Shown here piece by piece: positions 34,595 through 43,682 of a stretch of 64,000 bases of DNA; position 1 is the first letter of the stretch; the number at the start of each line of letters is the position of its first letter. The stretch is taken from contig NZ_JOEV01000037.1 in assembly GCF_000721105.1 (NCBI RefSeq), forward strand, positions 14,602 to 78,601, given 5' to 3'. The position numbers and the translations under genes are program-made. Origin of the DNA: Streptomyces cellulosae (GTDB taxonomy: Bacteria; Actinomycetota; Actinomycetes; Streptomycetales; Streptomycetaceae). The notes under the pieces were generated by a model that searched no databases, was not told the origin of the DNA, and was given only the letters and a program-made list of their open reading frames with translations.

Positions 34595-34612
34595 GGGGAA
34601 AGCGCTTTCCCC
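34595..34612. promoter_or_regulatory. perfect 18-bp LacI-type palindrome
   Basis: GGGGAAAGCGCTTTCCCC is fully self-complementary and has the central CG and AAAGCGCTTT core of LacI/CcpA-family operators. It lies 220 bp before the pectate lyase start, and no gene is visible on the other side for 940 bp, so the lyase is the likely target. Confidence 0.7.
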
Positions 34613-35560
34613 GGAACCTAAAGGCTTGCCGTGAACGCGTCAACAGGTGTGTAGATGATTCTTATCCATCCACGTGAACTGAGTGGAGGAGGGGAGGAAT
34701 TCGGAGCGGGCTTCCACGTCACGGTCGACCGCCTGCCGCCGTCGACCGTCTCAGCCCGCAGCCCGCAGCCCGCAGGCCCCGCCGCCCGCAGGGCCGTGGC
34801 ACGCATCGCACTGTTCCGGGTCGACGGTCCTTCCGCGCCGTCCGCACACCCGCGATACGGGCGGAGACGCTGACCGAACCGCCACCCAGTACGTCGGTAT
34901 CGGGCATTCGGGGACGCTGTTCCTCGCCGTGGGATCGACGCCGGCGTGCTTCTCGCACGACAGGCCCAGCACCCAAGTGCCGCCCCGGTGCGTCCAGCGG
35001 GGCCGACCGCTCGGTCCACGACGACGTGGTGGCCGCCGCTGCCCACGCCGGGCGGCGCTGCCCGAGCCTGCACGTCGCGCCGCGCGTCGGTGAACGTCTC
35101 CAGCCAGGGGCGGTGCTGTCGTGGCGGCCGGGCACAGACGTCATGCCCCCGCCGGCAGGCCAAGCGCAAGATTTTCCTCCTGTTCGCGGCTCCTCTGACA
35201 GGGCTGCGCGGCTTCTCCCTGCTCACTGCCGGACCATGAGGGGCGGCGCCCTGAGGGTGTACGCCCCCGCGAACCAGGACATCGGCAGGGCACTGATCGC
35301 GTCGAGTGTTCCGGGCGCAGGTCCAGGTACGGGCGCGGCCGAAACTCAGGCCGCCGGGGACCCTGGTCGTGCGGTCGGCGGTCTCGGTCGCGCTCGCCCA
35401 GCGGCCGGTGCGCACTGTCGGGAAGTCACGGACTCACCCGTGACCTCCACACAGCGCGAGCACGCCGGCACGGCCTCCCCCGGTCGGTCGCGTACGGGAG
35501 GTCCCATGAGCCGCCCCAGGTGACGGGGCACTGTCAGTGGCGGGTGGCAGCATCGGGTGC
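34613..35560. other. 948-bp region without a recognisable gene
   Basis: Open frames exist on both strands (the longest antisense frame is 265 codons), but none has family similarity, ribosome sites or consistent coding character. A short CAGCCCG/GCAGG repeat lies near 34756-34795. It may hold a decayed gene. Confidence 0.45.
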
Positions 35561-37513
35561 ATGACGGACACCACGGCATTCGACTGGCGGCGCTTCCTTC
35601 TGAGTTGGAGCGGGGAGTGGGCGGATTCCCAGCCGGAGGGCGAGACGCCCGGCGAGGACGACGAAGCCGCGCGACGGGCGCGGTGGCTGGGGTTCCCGCC
35701 CGCGTCGGAGGAGCGGATCGCAGCCATGGAGGAGCGCCTCGGCCGACGGATGTCGCCGTCGTACCGGGAGTTCCTCAAGGTCAGCGACGGGTGGCGGCAC
35801 GCGGGCGGGTTCGTATGGCTGCTGGCGGGGACCACGGACGCGCGCTGGCACAACGACGAGTCGGGACTCGGGGACATGTTCGAGGAGTACCTGGACGAGG
35901 ACGCCGGGCCGGAGGAGCGGCGGGAGGTGGACATCTGGCGGCGCGGGTTGCAGCTCGATGTCGAGTCCGACGCCACGCACGTCCTCATGGATCCCGAGGA
36001 CGTGGATGAGGACGGTGAGTGGGCCGTGTACACGTGGGCGAGCTGGCGGGCCGCCCCGCCCGAACGGCACGCGAACTTCATGGAGTTCATGCGGGACATG
36101 CACCGGGAGTTCCACAACCTGCAGGCGCACCGGAGCGACGGGGAGCCGGTGTTCGCCAACGACACGACGCGAAGGCTGGACACTCTGGTGGAGGAGGCCC
36201 GGCTGGAGGCGCTGCGGGGCCGCTGGGAACAGGCCGGCAAGGCACTGGACGAGGCCAAGGCGTACGGCAGACCGCGGGCCGCCGGGCTGGGCGACCAGAT
36301 ACGCCGCCTGCTCGGAAAGACCTACATGGTGTACTACGACGGCCTGGTGACGGATCCGCAGTACGCGCCCGAGCTGCTGCCACCGCTGGTCGCCGAGCAC
36401 GCGGCGCACTCGTACCGGGACGACTCCACGCTCACGTTCCACCTGCGGGGCGCCGACGACGCCCTGGTGTCACTGGCGTACGCGACGCTGGATCAGGTGA
36501 GGAACGGCACGTACCGGTACACGTCGGCCGGACCGTTCGGGGGCGCGGTCGAGCGGGCGCGAGAGCTGGCGCGTTGGGGAGACACCGACGGGGCATGGCG
36601 GACGCTGATGGACGCTGTGCCCCTGTGGGAGCCGCTGGGTCCGGATCACCTGGTGCCGCTGGGGTGGGTGGCCGACCCCGTGCTCGGGCCGCTGCTGACT
36701 CCGGAGCGGGGCCGTGAGCTGCTGTCCGCTCCCAGGGGCGGGCAGAGGGGTGAGGCACCGGGGCCGAGGGCCGGGCTCGACCCGGGTCATCTGGCGTGGC
36801 TCGCGGAGCCGGATCCGGGCAACAATCGCACGTCCTACCGGTTCGTCCTGGTGGAGGGGGTGGAGCCGGAGGAGTTGCCCGGACGTCTCGCGGACGAGGA
36901 CGACGCCCTGCTGAACGAACCCATGACCTTGTGGGAGGCGCGCCGCAGGTCGCAGCACCACCAGAGGGAGTTCTCCTCCTACGACGACAGGGCTCTCATG
37001 GCGGTCGGCCGGGCCGGCGCCGGTTGGAGCTTCGCCTTCGACGGCGACGCCGCGCAGTTCGACCGGCAGCGTTTCAGTTCCCCAGCCGGGGCCGCCAGCG
37101 GGGGCACCCGCGCGGTGGTGGTGTGGAGCGGCCTGCGGACACGGAGCGGGGAACCCTTCTTCCACCTTTCGGTGGCGCGAGACGGTGCCGAGCAGTACGC
37201 ATTCACGTACGCGGGCGGAGAGGTCCGGTCAAGCGGGGAGATACCGCGGGCGCTGGATCCGAGCCGGTTCTTCGGCACCGTGGAGGACGGGGCCGAGGTG
37301 GAACGGTCGCTGCTGGAAGCGGTGAGTGGGGAGTTCGGTGCCTGTCTGCCGCGTCACGCGATCGCCAACGGGCGGCTGCACACGTTCGTCACCCGCTCCT
37401 GGACGAGGCCGCCGAGGGACGGAGAGACGTACATGGTGATCCGACTGGGCCCGGAAGCCGCGCGCCTGGCAGACGGCGAGCGAACCGGAGACGACGGCCC
37501 GAGAAGCAGGTAG
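35561..37513 (+). CDS. large SMI1/KNR4 (SUKH) domain protein
   Basis: 650 residues from ATG 35561. A SUKH-1 domain occupies about residues 40-190: WLGFPPASEERIAAMEERLG, RRMSPSYREFLKVSDGWRHA, then WDxxE-like acidic blocks. The middle (about 190-400) is alpha/beta without a family I recognise. The C-terminal 250 residues contain a repeat-like beta module around YRFVLVEGVEPEELPGRLAD and GWSFAFDGDAAQFDRQRFSS. SUKH domains are immunity proteins in contact-dependent toxin systems and also occur in housekeeping scaffolds. No toxin gene is adjacent here. The protein is cytoplasmic and strongly acidic in its first third. Function unknown. Confidence 0.75.
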   Translation: MTDTTAFDWRRFLLSWSGEWADSQPEGETPGEDDEAARRARWLGFPPASEERIAAMEERLGRRMSPSYREFLKVSDGWRHAGGFVWLLAGTTDARWHNDESGLGDMFEEYLDEDAGPEERREVDIWRRGLQLDVESDATHVLMDPEDVDEDGEWAVYTWASWRAAPPERHANFMEFMRDMHREFHNLQAHRSDGEPVFANDTTRRLDTLVEEARLEALRGRWEQAGKALDEAKAYGRPRAAGLGDQIRRLLGKTYMVYYDGLVTDPQYAPELLPPLVAEHAAHSYRDDSTLTFHLRGADDALVSLAYATLDQVRNGTYRYTSAGPFGGAVERARELARWGDTDGAWRTLMDAVPLWEPLGPDHLVPLGWVADPVLGPLLTPERGRELLSAPRGGQRGEAPGPRAGLDPGHLAWLAEPDPGNNRTSYRFVLVEGVEPEELPGRLADEDDALLNEPMTLWEARRRSQHHQREFSSYDDRALMAVGRAGAGWSFAFDGDAAQFDRQRFSSPAGAASGGTRAVVVWSGLRTRSGEPFFHLSVARDGAEQYAFTYAGGEVRSSGEIPRALDPSRFFGTVEDGAEVERSLLEAVSGEFGACLPRHAIANGRLHTFVTRSWTRPPRDGETYMVIRLGPEAARLADGERTGDDGPRSR

Positions 37514-37787
37514 GGACCGGCCAGGCCGTGCGGGTCCTCGCTCCGGCGAGATCCGCTGGGCACCGGGCCCGCGACCGAGCGGGAAGGCCGGTGCCGCTGG
37601 TGGCGGAGTGTGACGAACAGGCGGGACGACCTTGCGCGACCGCCTACTTCGCGGCGACGGTGTGCACCAAGCGAGGCGCGGCACAGCCCGCCCGCGCGGC
37701 CGCAACCACGCCGGACAGGTGACCGGCGGCCCTGCGGCCGCTGATATGAGCCGCCGGTGAAGGGGCCGACCCGCGCCCATCCCGATG

Positions 37788-38711
37788 TCATGTCCTCCGC
37801 AGGCGGGACTGCTTCACCTCGCGGTCGACAGCCCAGGCGTCAGCGACCGGCCCGAGGTGGCCGAGCTTGTCGGGGTTGATCACTGAGCGAATGGTCTGGA
37901 TCTGCCCGCCCAGCACCTCGAGGGCGAGGATGTGGAGTACCTTGCCGTCCCGGTCGCGGAAGACCGCTCCGGGCCGGCCGTTGATCTCATGGGGCTCGAA
38001 GGTGACGTCGATCCTGGCCATCAGGGGGATGACGGAGGCGAGCAGCCGGGCGACGTTCTCGGCGCCGACGACGGCCCTGGCCAGCTGCGGGGCCTTGCCG
38101 CCGCCGTCCCCGACCATCGACACGTCGGCGGCGAGCACACTCCGCAGGCCGGCCACATCGCCTTCGCGGAGGGCGTCGAAGAACCGCGCCGCCAGCTCCT
38201 GCCGCTCCTGACGGTCCGCTTCGAAGCGCGGCCGTCCTGCCTGCATGTGCCGCCGCGCCCGGACCAGCAGTTGCCGGCACGCCGCCTCCGACCGGCCCAC
38301 CGCCGCGGCGACCTCGTCGAAGCCGAAGCCGAACACCTCCCGCAGCACGAACACCGACCGCTCCAGCGGGCTGAGCCGCTCCAGGAGCAGCAGCGCCGCC
38401 ATCGACACCGAATCGGCCAGCTCCGCTGAGCGCGCCGGATCCTGATAGGGATCGGTGAGCAGCGGCTCGGGGAACCACGGCCCGACGTACTCCTCCCGCC
38501 TCACCCGTGCCGAACGCAGCACGTCGATCGAGATCCGCGTCACCGTGGTGGAAAGGAAGGCCTTGGTCGACGTGGGCCGGGTCGTCGAGCCGTCGAAGCG
38601 CAGCCAGGCCTCCTGCACCGCGTCCTCGGCCTCACTCACGCTGCCCAGCATCCGGTAGGCGATCGAGAACAGCAGCGGCCGCAGCTCCTCGAACTCCTCG
38701 ACCTTGCTCAC
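37788..38711 (-). CDS. ECF41-type RNA polymerase sigma factor
   Basis: 307 residues. Sigma2 is LRPLLFSIAYRMLGSVSEAE, DAVQEAWLR. Sigma4 is LERLSPLERSVFVLREVFGF and VAAAVGRSEAACRQLLVRAR. A SnoaL-like extension from about residue 190 (FFDALREGDVAGLRSVLAAD) ends in NPDKLGHLG. This C-terminal domain with its NPDKL motif defines ECF41 factors, which have no separate anti-sigma and are controlled by the extension itself. The upstream same-strand gene is the AhpD-like enzyme always linked to ECF41, and a perfect ECF41 promoter precedes that gene. Confidence 0.93.
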   Translation of the reverse strand: MSKVEEFEELRPLLFSIAYRMLGSVSEAEDAVQEAWLRFDGSTTRPTSTKAFLSTTVTRISIDVLRSARVRREEYVGPWFPEPLLTDPYQDPARSAELADSVSMAALLLLERLSPLERSVFVLREVFGFGFDEVAAAVGRSEAACRQLLVRARRHMQAGRPRFEADRQERQELAARFFDALREGDVAGLRSVLAADVSMVGDGGGKAPQLARAVVGAENVARLLASVIPLMARIDVTFEPHEINGRPGAVFRDRDGKVLHILALEVLGGQIQTIRSVINPDKLGHLGPVADAWAVDREVKQSRLRRT

Positions 38712-38862
38712 GACGACTCCCCCTCGCGTTTCTCCCGCGCCGGCCGTACGCGCCGGCGAGGCGTCTTCTGGTGATCATCCAGTTCAACGGCGGTGCGGAG
38801 CAAGGCCGTTGAGCCGGTAGCCGGGTGCCCGTGGCCGGGCCCGGCCGGTTGCCGACGGCCGT

Positions 38863-39336
38863 TCAGTGGGACTGTCCGACCTGGTAGTCGCCGGCCGGCT
38901 GCTGGGTGATGATGTTCAGCCGATTCGCCGTGTTCATGAAGGACACCAGGATCACCAGGGCGGTGAGCTGCTCCTCGTCGTAGTGTTCGGCGGCACGTGC
39001 CCAGACCTCGTCGCTGACCCCGCCGGCCGCGTCCGCGACCCGGGTCCCCTGCTCCGCCAGCTCCAGCGCGACGCGCTCGGCCTCGGTGAAGACCGTGGCC
39101 TCCCGCCACGCCGCCACGAGGTTCAGCCGCACCGGGGTCTCCCCGGCAGCGGCGGCCTCCTTGGTGTGCATGTCGATGCAGACGGCGCAGCCGTTGATCT
39201 GGCTCACGCGCAACGCCACCAACTCCTGCGTCGCGGCCGGCAGCGGGGATTCCTTGAGCGCCTTGCCCGCCGACATGAAGTGCTTGAGAGCCTTGCTGGA
39301 GTTCGGGCCGGCGAAGTAGTTCAGTCGCGCGTCCAT
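38863..39336 (-). CDS. carboxymuconolactone decarboxylase/AhpD-like protein, ECF41 target
   Basis: 157 residues from ATG 39336, chosen because GGAGG lies 7 bp upstream; an in-frame TTG at 39360 is less likely. The AhpD-like active-site motif is INGCAVCIDMHTKEA (CxxC with the following His), within SSKALKHFMSAGKALKESPL and a CMD fold. It may act as a peroxidase or thiol-disulphide enzyme. ECF41 sigma factors regulate such COE (carboxymuconolactone decarboxylase, oxidoreductase, epimerase) genes, and the sigma gene follows 150 bp downstream. Its promoter at 39376-39402 fits the ECF41 consensus exactly. Confidence 0.9.
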   Translation of the reverse strand: MDARLNYFAGPNSSKALKHFMSAGKALKESPLPAATQELVALRVSQINGCAVCIDMHTKEAAAAGETPVRLNLVAAWREATVFTEAERVALELAEQGTRVADAAGGVSDEVWARAAEHYDEEQLTALVILVSFMNTANRLNIITQQPAGDYQVGQSH

Positions 39337-39375
39337 CGTGTGCTCCTCCGTGGTCGTCAATGGCTACACCTCTGA

Positions 39376-39402
39376 GACGAGGCAGCCCGACACCCTGTGA
39401 CA
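39376..39402 (-). promoter_or_regulatory. ECF41-dependent promoter
   Basis: On the minus strand TGTCACA, exactly 16 bp and CGTC match the established ECF41 promoter. It sits 40 bp before the AhpD-like gene start. Confidence 0.85.
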
Positions 39403-39873
39403 CGGACGTGTGTGACTCACGTCTCCCTGCTGCCGAGGCGTCCGGGGATGCGCAGGCGGCACCGCAGCCCTGCCGCGCCTGCGATCGTCACCTCCTCTCC
39501 GCGGCGGAGGCGCGTGATCACCGCGCCGACGAACACCAACACCATGCACAGGGCCGCCCGGTGACACGAAGGCGGTCGGGGCGGGGCGGACGCGATCCGC
39601 TTCGGCCCCGAGTCCTTCGCCTCTGCCCCCTCACCTCAGGGCGCGCGTTTGCCGGAGGTGGGCTCCGCCCTGCGACCGGGGCTCCGGAACGGCTCTGACG
39701 CCGTGGTCAGCCGGCCACAGCCCATGTCCACCGCGGATCGCGAGCCGCTGAGGCCGGCCGCGCGGCTCGTGTCGGCGATATGGAACGAGCAGTGAGCCGT
39801 ACCCGCGCCGCATGGCGGGTTCGCTCCTATCGTGGATCTGAAAACTGACGCTCAGCGCCGAGGCAGGCAATAC
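39403..39873. other. intergenic region, no gene seen
   Basis: Between the ECF41 promoter and the phosphatase gene there is no frame with family similarity. It must contain the promoter of the phosphatase gene, but no clear boxes stand out. Confidence 0.4.
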
Positions 39874-41103
39874 ATGACGGAACCGCAGATCGACTATGCG
39901 GCGGTCTTCCGGGCCCTGCCCGGCATGGTGGCGCTGCTCGCCCCCGACCTCGTCTACGCGGATGCCAACGACGACTTCCTCCGGCTGGCGGGGCGCAGTC
40001 GTGAGCAGTTGGTGGGCCGCTACATCTTCGACGTCTTCCCCGAGAACCCGAACGATCCGGGCGCTGCCGGTATGCGCGAGACCCGGGAGTCGATGCTCCG
40101 CGCCGTGACCACCGGCGAGCGAGACACCATGGCGCTGCTCCGCTACGACATCGAGGACCCCCAGCGGCCCGGCCACTGGGAGGAGCACTACTGGAGCCCG
40201 GTCAACGCACCCGTCTTCGGCCCCGACGGGCAGGTCACGCTGATTGTGCACCGGGTCGAGGAGGTCACCGAACTCATCCGCGCCTTCGGTGGCCGGGGTG
40301 GCGACAGCCGGTCCCGGGTGCTGGAGGCCGAGCTGTACACCCGCGCCCGTGAACTCCAGGAGGTCAACGAACGGCTGCGCAAGGCCCACGCCCACGAACG
40401 CGAGACCGCCCTGGCCCTGCAGGCCGCGATGCTGCCCCCGCCCGGCCCGACGGGACAGCATGGGGCGGCCGTGCGCTACCGGCCTGCCGTAGGTGCCCTG
40501 AACGTGTGCGGCGACTGGTACGACCTGGTCGAGTTGCCCGGCGAGAACCTCGCGATCGCCGTGGGCGACGTCGTGGGTCATGGCCTGGCGGCCGCCTGCG
40601 TCATGGGACAGCTGCGCAGCGCCCTGAGCGCGGCTTGCCGTGTCACCGAGGGGCCTGCCCGCGCCCTGGATGCCCTGGGGCTGTACGCCCGCTCTGTCGA
40701 GGGTGCCGAGTCCACCACCGCTGCGACAACCTTTGTGGACTGGGGCGACCGCTCCATCACCTACAGCTGTGCCGGCCACCTCCCGCCCGCCCTGGTTCAC
40801 CCCGACGGGACCGTGGCCTTCCTCGACCAGGCCACCGACCCGCCCCTCGGCGCCCGGCCCGAGCACGTGCCCCGCCCCCAGGCCCGTGCTCCGTTCGTCG
40901 AGGGCTCCACCCTGGTCCTGTACACCGACGGTCTCATCGAACGCCGCACCGAGGACATCGACGCCGGCCTGGCCCGTCTCGCGGACACTCTCACCCGTCA
41001 CCGGCATTCCGACCCCGAGATCCTGGCCGATGCTCTCCTGGCCGATCTGCTGCCCACCACCGGCAATACCGACGACACCGCCCTGATCGTCCTGCGCTTG
41101 TAG
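39874..41103 (+). CDS. PAS domain and SpoIIE/PP2C-type serine phosphatase
   Basis: 409 residues from ATG 39874; a GTG 42 bp upstream is also in frame. The N-terminal PAS domain reads FRALPGMVALLAPDLVYADA, NDDFLRLAGRSREQLVGRYI, FDVFPENP. A short coiled linker (about 165-195: ARELQEVNERLRKAHAHERE) leads to the SpoIIE domain: TALALQAAMLPPPG, VCGDWYDLVELPGENLAIAV, GDVVGHGLAAA, YSCAGHLPPALVHPDG, VLYTDGLIERR and NTDDTALIVLRL. The Asp residues for Mn/Mg are present. Streptomyces carries many such phosphatases acting on anti-anti-sigma partners. No RsbW/RsbV-like partner is adjacent. It is cytoplasmic, with a PAS ligand or redox sensor input. Confidence 0.92.
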   Translation: MTEPQIDYAAVFRALPGMVALLAPDLVYADANDDFLRLAGRSREQLVGRYIFDVFPENPNDPGAAGMRETRESMLRAVTTGERDTMALLRYDIEDPQRPGHWEEHYWSPVNAPVFGPDGQVTLIVHRVEEVTELIRAFGGRGGDSRSRVLEAELYTRARELQEVNERLRKAHAHERETALALQAAMLPPPGPTGQHGAAVRYRPAVGALNVCGDWYDLVELPGENLAIAVGDVVGHGLAAACVMGQLRSALSAACRVTEGPARALDALGLYARSVEGAESTTAATTFVDWGDRSITYSCAGHLPPALVHPDGTVAFLDQATDPPLGARPEHVPRPQARAPFVEGSTLVLYTDGLIERRTEDIDAGLARLADTLTRHRHSDPEILADALLADLLPTTGNTDDTALIVLRL

Positions 41104-41369
41104 ATCACCTCGGCGCGGCGCCATTGTCGAGGTACGGCCCGGCTGGGTGCCCACCACGTCGTGAGAGCAAGGGCGGAACGGTCCACGTCGTCCAGCGGGC
41201 TGCTCGCCGCCCGCCGGGACTGCCGTACCCGGCAGTCGTTGCCCTGACCAGGGGAAGCATGATCCCACCGGCGTCGACGACCGGGCAGGCGAGGACTCTG
41301 AAGTCGGCGTCCGCCGGCCCCAGGCCGTCCGCGGTCGAGCCGAACGGGAGCGACAGCACCGACAGGCCC

Positions 41370-41560
41370 GGTGAGATCGAACGGCACGTGGCCCGCCTGG
41401 CCACCGGGATGCCCGCCGAGTTCGCCGAGTTGCTCACCGGCACGGGCCGCGCCATCGCCGAGGCAGCCGAGGGCCGCGCCACCGACACCGCCCAGCGCCT
41501 CACCGGCCGCCCACCGAGCGGCTTCCGCACCTTCGCCGAGCGGGAAATGCCGTGCTGCGG
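41370..41560 (+). pseudogene. C-terminal fragment of an NmrA-like NAD(P)-binding protein
   Basis: A plus frame reads GEIERHVARLATGMPAEFAE, LLTGTGRAIAEAAEGRATDT and AQRLTGRPPSGFRTFAERE. This resembles the end of atypical SDR/NmrA-type NAD(P)-binding proteins, where a helix ends in RPPxTFxxF(A). No upstream portion with the GxxGxxG motif is visible. The fragment lies between the phosphatase and the lipoprotein gene with no start codon. Confidence 0.4.
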
Positions 41561-42069
41561 CAGGGCGTTCGACGAGGACACCACACCGGGGGTCCGAGCC
41601 CGCGCCGACCCGGGGTGCGCCCGCTCCAGGTGTGCGCGTCCGGGCAGGCCCGGCGCGCAGAGCCGGAGCGGTTTCGTTCACTGACCCGACCGACGAGTGC
41701 TCAGCCCGCGGTCCTGGATTTGATGAGCGGCACGTCGCGCGTGAGCTCCCGGAACCCGACGCTGTAGTTCAGTCCGCGCGCCTGGGGGTGCCCCGGCGCT
41801 CCCAGGCAGGGGGGGCGTCGCTGTCCCGGCGGGACACCTGGGCCGTCGCCGCGGCAAGCGCCTGGGAGGCCGCGACCGCGGTCTGGCCCTGCTCGGCATC
41901 GTGACCGGCCGACTGCTGATCTTCGGTGGCTTGCTGCTGGTGCTGGTTACGTCGGGGCGGTGGTCGGACTGGGGTTCCTGGTCGACTCCGCCGGCCGAGT
42001 CACGGTTTCTCCACCAGCTCATGCGGATGACGCCGGTGAACAGCGCGCTTGAAGACCGGCAACAGGTTG
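41561..42069. other. no intact gene; possible decayed sequences
   Basis: A minus-strand stretch (near 41715-41840) reads ARGLNYSVGFRELTRDVPLI before a stop and looks like a natural C-terminus, but nothing upstream keeps the frame. A plus-strand stretch near 41885-41960 codes for a possible single membrane helix (RLLIFGGLLLVLVTSG). Neither is assignable. Confidence 0.35.
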
Positions 42070-42741
42070 TCAGCCGACGTGGAGGACGCTGAGGGCCGTG
42101 GTCCAGTCGGTCACGATGGCCTTCTGTGCGGCCGCGAGGGTGACCTGGCCCTTGCAGACCGCGGTGTGCAGCTTCGTCTCCACCGGGTCCTTCTTGTTGT
42201 TGACCCCGGCCCCTGGCCGGTGGCCGGGGTCGGCGGGCTCCACCCACAGGTTGCGGTAGTCGTTGGGGTCACCGCCCAACTGGAGGCTGATCAGGTGGTC
42301 GTACTCCGCGTCCCCCATCCGCCCCGTGTACCCGTAGGAGGCGGCGTTGAGCTTCTTCTCCTTGCCGGTGACGGACGTGGACGGGCGGATGCCGGAGGTG
42401 TATCCGCCTTTGCGGCAGATCGTGGACGCCAGATTCGACTGGGTGACCGCCGGGGATATCGCACCCGGCGTGCACTTCGGGTCCTCCAGCGGCTCTCCGT
42501 GTTCGGTCCGGTAGTGGCAGCTGCCCGCCGCCGGCTGCCTCTGCACCGTGTACGTCTTCTGCGGGCCCGCGCCGACCGCGATGGCCGATCCGTCGGTTCC
42601 GCCCGATGTCGTCCCGGAGGGGGCCGCCGCCGGACTCCCCGTCCCGGGTACCGGCGCGCCACCGAGCGCACCCGGTGAGCAGCCCGCCAGCAGCAGGCCG
42701 GCGAGCACCACACTTGAAGCGGCACCGCGGGTTGAGCGCAT
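42070..42741 (-). CDS. lipoprotein with HNH-like motif
   Basis: 223 residues with a lipoprotein signal (SSVVLAGLLLAGCSPG, lipobox LAGC), a Gly/Ser/Pro-rich linker, then a domain with GSCHYRTEHGEPLEDPKCTP, ICRKGGYTSGIRPS and EYDHLISLQLGGDPNDYRNL, WVEP. The DHLISLxLGG...NLW motif resembles the catalytic part of HNH/DUF1524-like nucleases. Its occurrence in secreted and lipid-anchored actinobacterial proteins is common, and nuclease activity is unproven. The Cys pairs are consistent with an extracytoplasmic location. There are no functionally related neighbours. Confidence 0.8.
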   Translation of the reverse strand: MRSTRGAASSVVLAGLLLAGCSPGALGGAPVPGTGSPAAAPSGTTSGGTDGSAIAVGAGPQKTYTVQRQPAAGSCHYRTEHGEPLEDPKCTPGAISPAVTQSNLASTICRKGGYTSGIRPSTSVTGKEKKLNAASYGYTGRMGDAEYDHLISLQLGGDPNDYRNLWVEPADPGHRPGAGVNNKKDPVETKLHTAVCKGQVTLAAAQKAIVTDWTTALSVLHVG

Positions 42742-43055
42742 GACGACTCCTCACGATCAGCAGATGGTGAGCAGATGCTGCCCTACGGGACGGGCGGCCT
42801 GTCACGCGGGGTACGGCGCCGGCACCTGTGTCTCCCCACGGAGCAAGCGGGGTGGGATTGCCTGGACCACCAACGCACCGTCTGACACTGGATGTTCCAG
42901 CCCCACCGACTCAGGACTTGGAGGCCGGGCCGGAGCAATCCCCGCTCCAAGCCGCCGCTCGATGCCTTCGGCCCGCCGGCTGCGCAGGGAGCCCTCGTAC
43001 GTTCCCGCTGCCCGCGCCCGGCTGAGCTCCGTCATCGGGAAACCGCGATCGCGGT
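42742..43055. other. intergenic, no clear gene
   Basis: A 77-codon minus-strand frame (42802-43035) has a start and stop but no family similarity or ribosome site. Nothing else is visible. Confidence 0.4.
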
Positions 43056-43496
43056 TCAGGGACGCGGCTCGTCCGATCCCCGATCCGGGCGTCCGACGGG
43101 TTGGATCCGCATGCCGGGCCGGCGCCGGTGGACGGTCAGGTACGCCATGCCCCGCTCGCCCGCCTCAAGGCCGCGCGTGGAGCCGCGGGGCAGCCAGGCG
43201 AGGTTGCCTTCGCCCAGGGATGACGATCCCTCAGGGGTGATCAGGGTGCCGTCTCCGGCCACGACCAGCAGGAGCACGTCCAGATCCGGCTCGGCATGCG
43301 TCTCGACGCGCTGCCCTGGCGGGATTCGGACGACATTGGCGTCGAGCTGCCTGCCGGGCTCGGACAGCCTCCACACCGCGCCCGTCGACGCCGGGCCCAG
43401 CGCCTCCAACGTTCCGACGTCGAACAGGATGCGAGGCACCGGCGCCTCATCGGCCGGGTTCGAGGAGTCGCCGTCTGCCACCGTCACCACTGCCAC
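43056..43496 (-). CDS. cupin-domain protein
   Basis: This 146-residue protein has one cupin barrel: QLDANVVRIPPGQRVETHAE, PDLDVLLLVVAGDGTLITPE, GNLAWLPRGSTRGLEAGERG, MAYLTVHRRRPGM. The first cupin motif has a His-x-Glu-x-Asp arrangement, while the second motif lacks a clear metal His, so metal binding is uncertain. The start is GTG 43496, ambiguous. It is divergent from the NsrR gene with 186 bp between, where an NsrR-like box is found, so it could be co-regulated by nitric oxide. Confidence 0.75.
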   Translation of the reverse strand: MAVVTVADGDSSNPADEAPVPRILFDVGTLEALGPASTGAVWRLSEPGRQLDANVVRIPPGQRVETHAEPDLDVLLLVVAGDGTLITPEGSSSLGEGNLAWLPRGSTRGLEAGERGMAYLTVHRRRPGMRIQPVGRPDRGSDEPRP

Positions 43497-43643
43497 CGTC
43501 CTGTCGCCATGCTTGTGTCCGTCCTCGGCCCACGCCGACGCCGTGCCGGCGGTGTTCCGGTGCCGTGCCGGAAGAACGCGCCTTCGCGGCCGACCGGGGG
43601 CCGCCTGTCCGTGACACAGTCCACACGGACACGGCCGCCGGTT

Positions 43644-43666
43644 AACAGGAATCTATCATTCGCATT
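43644..43666. promoter_or_regulatory. candidate NsrR box upstream of nsrR
   Basis: The site begins AACAGGAATC and ends CGCATT with an 11-1-11 type layout. It resembles the box at 44187 at its outer positions and lies 17 bp before the start of the NsrR gene, consistent with autoregulation. Confidence 0.5.
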
Positions 43667-43682
43667 TGCTAGCGTCTGAGCT

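Noticed and set aside
34618..35415. 265-codon minus-strand frame as a gene between pectate lyase and the SUKH protein
   Set aside because: Arg/Ala/Pro-rich throughout with no domain signal; typical random frame in GC-rich DNA.
39631..41268. 545-codon antisense frame opposite the SpoIIE phosphatase
   Set aside because: Shadow of the PAS-SpoIIE gene.
42802..43035. 77-codon minus-strand frame as a small gene
   Set aside because: No ribosome site, no similarity and weak coding character.
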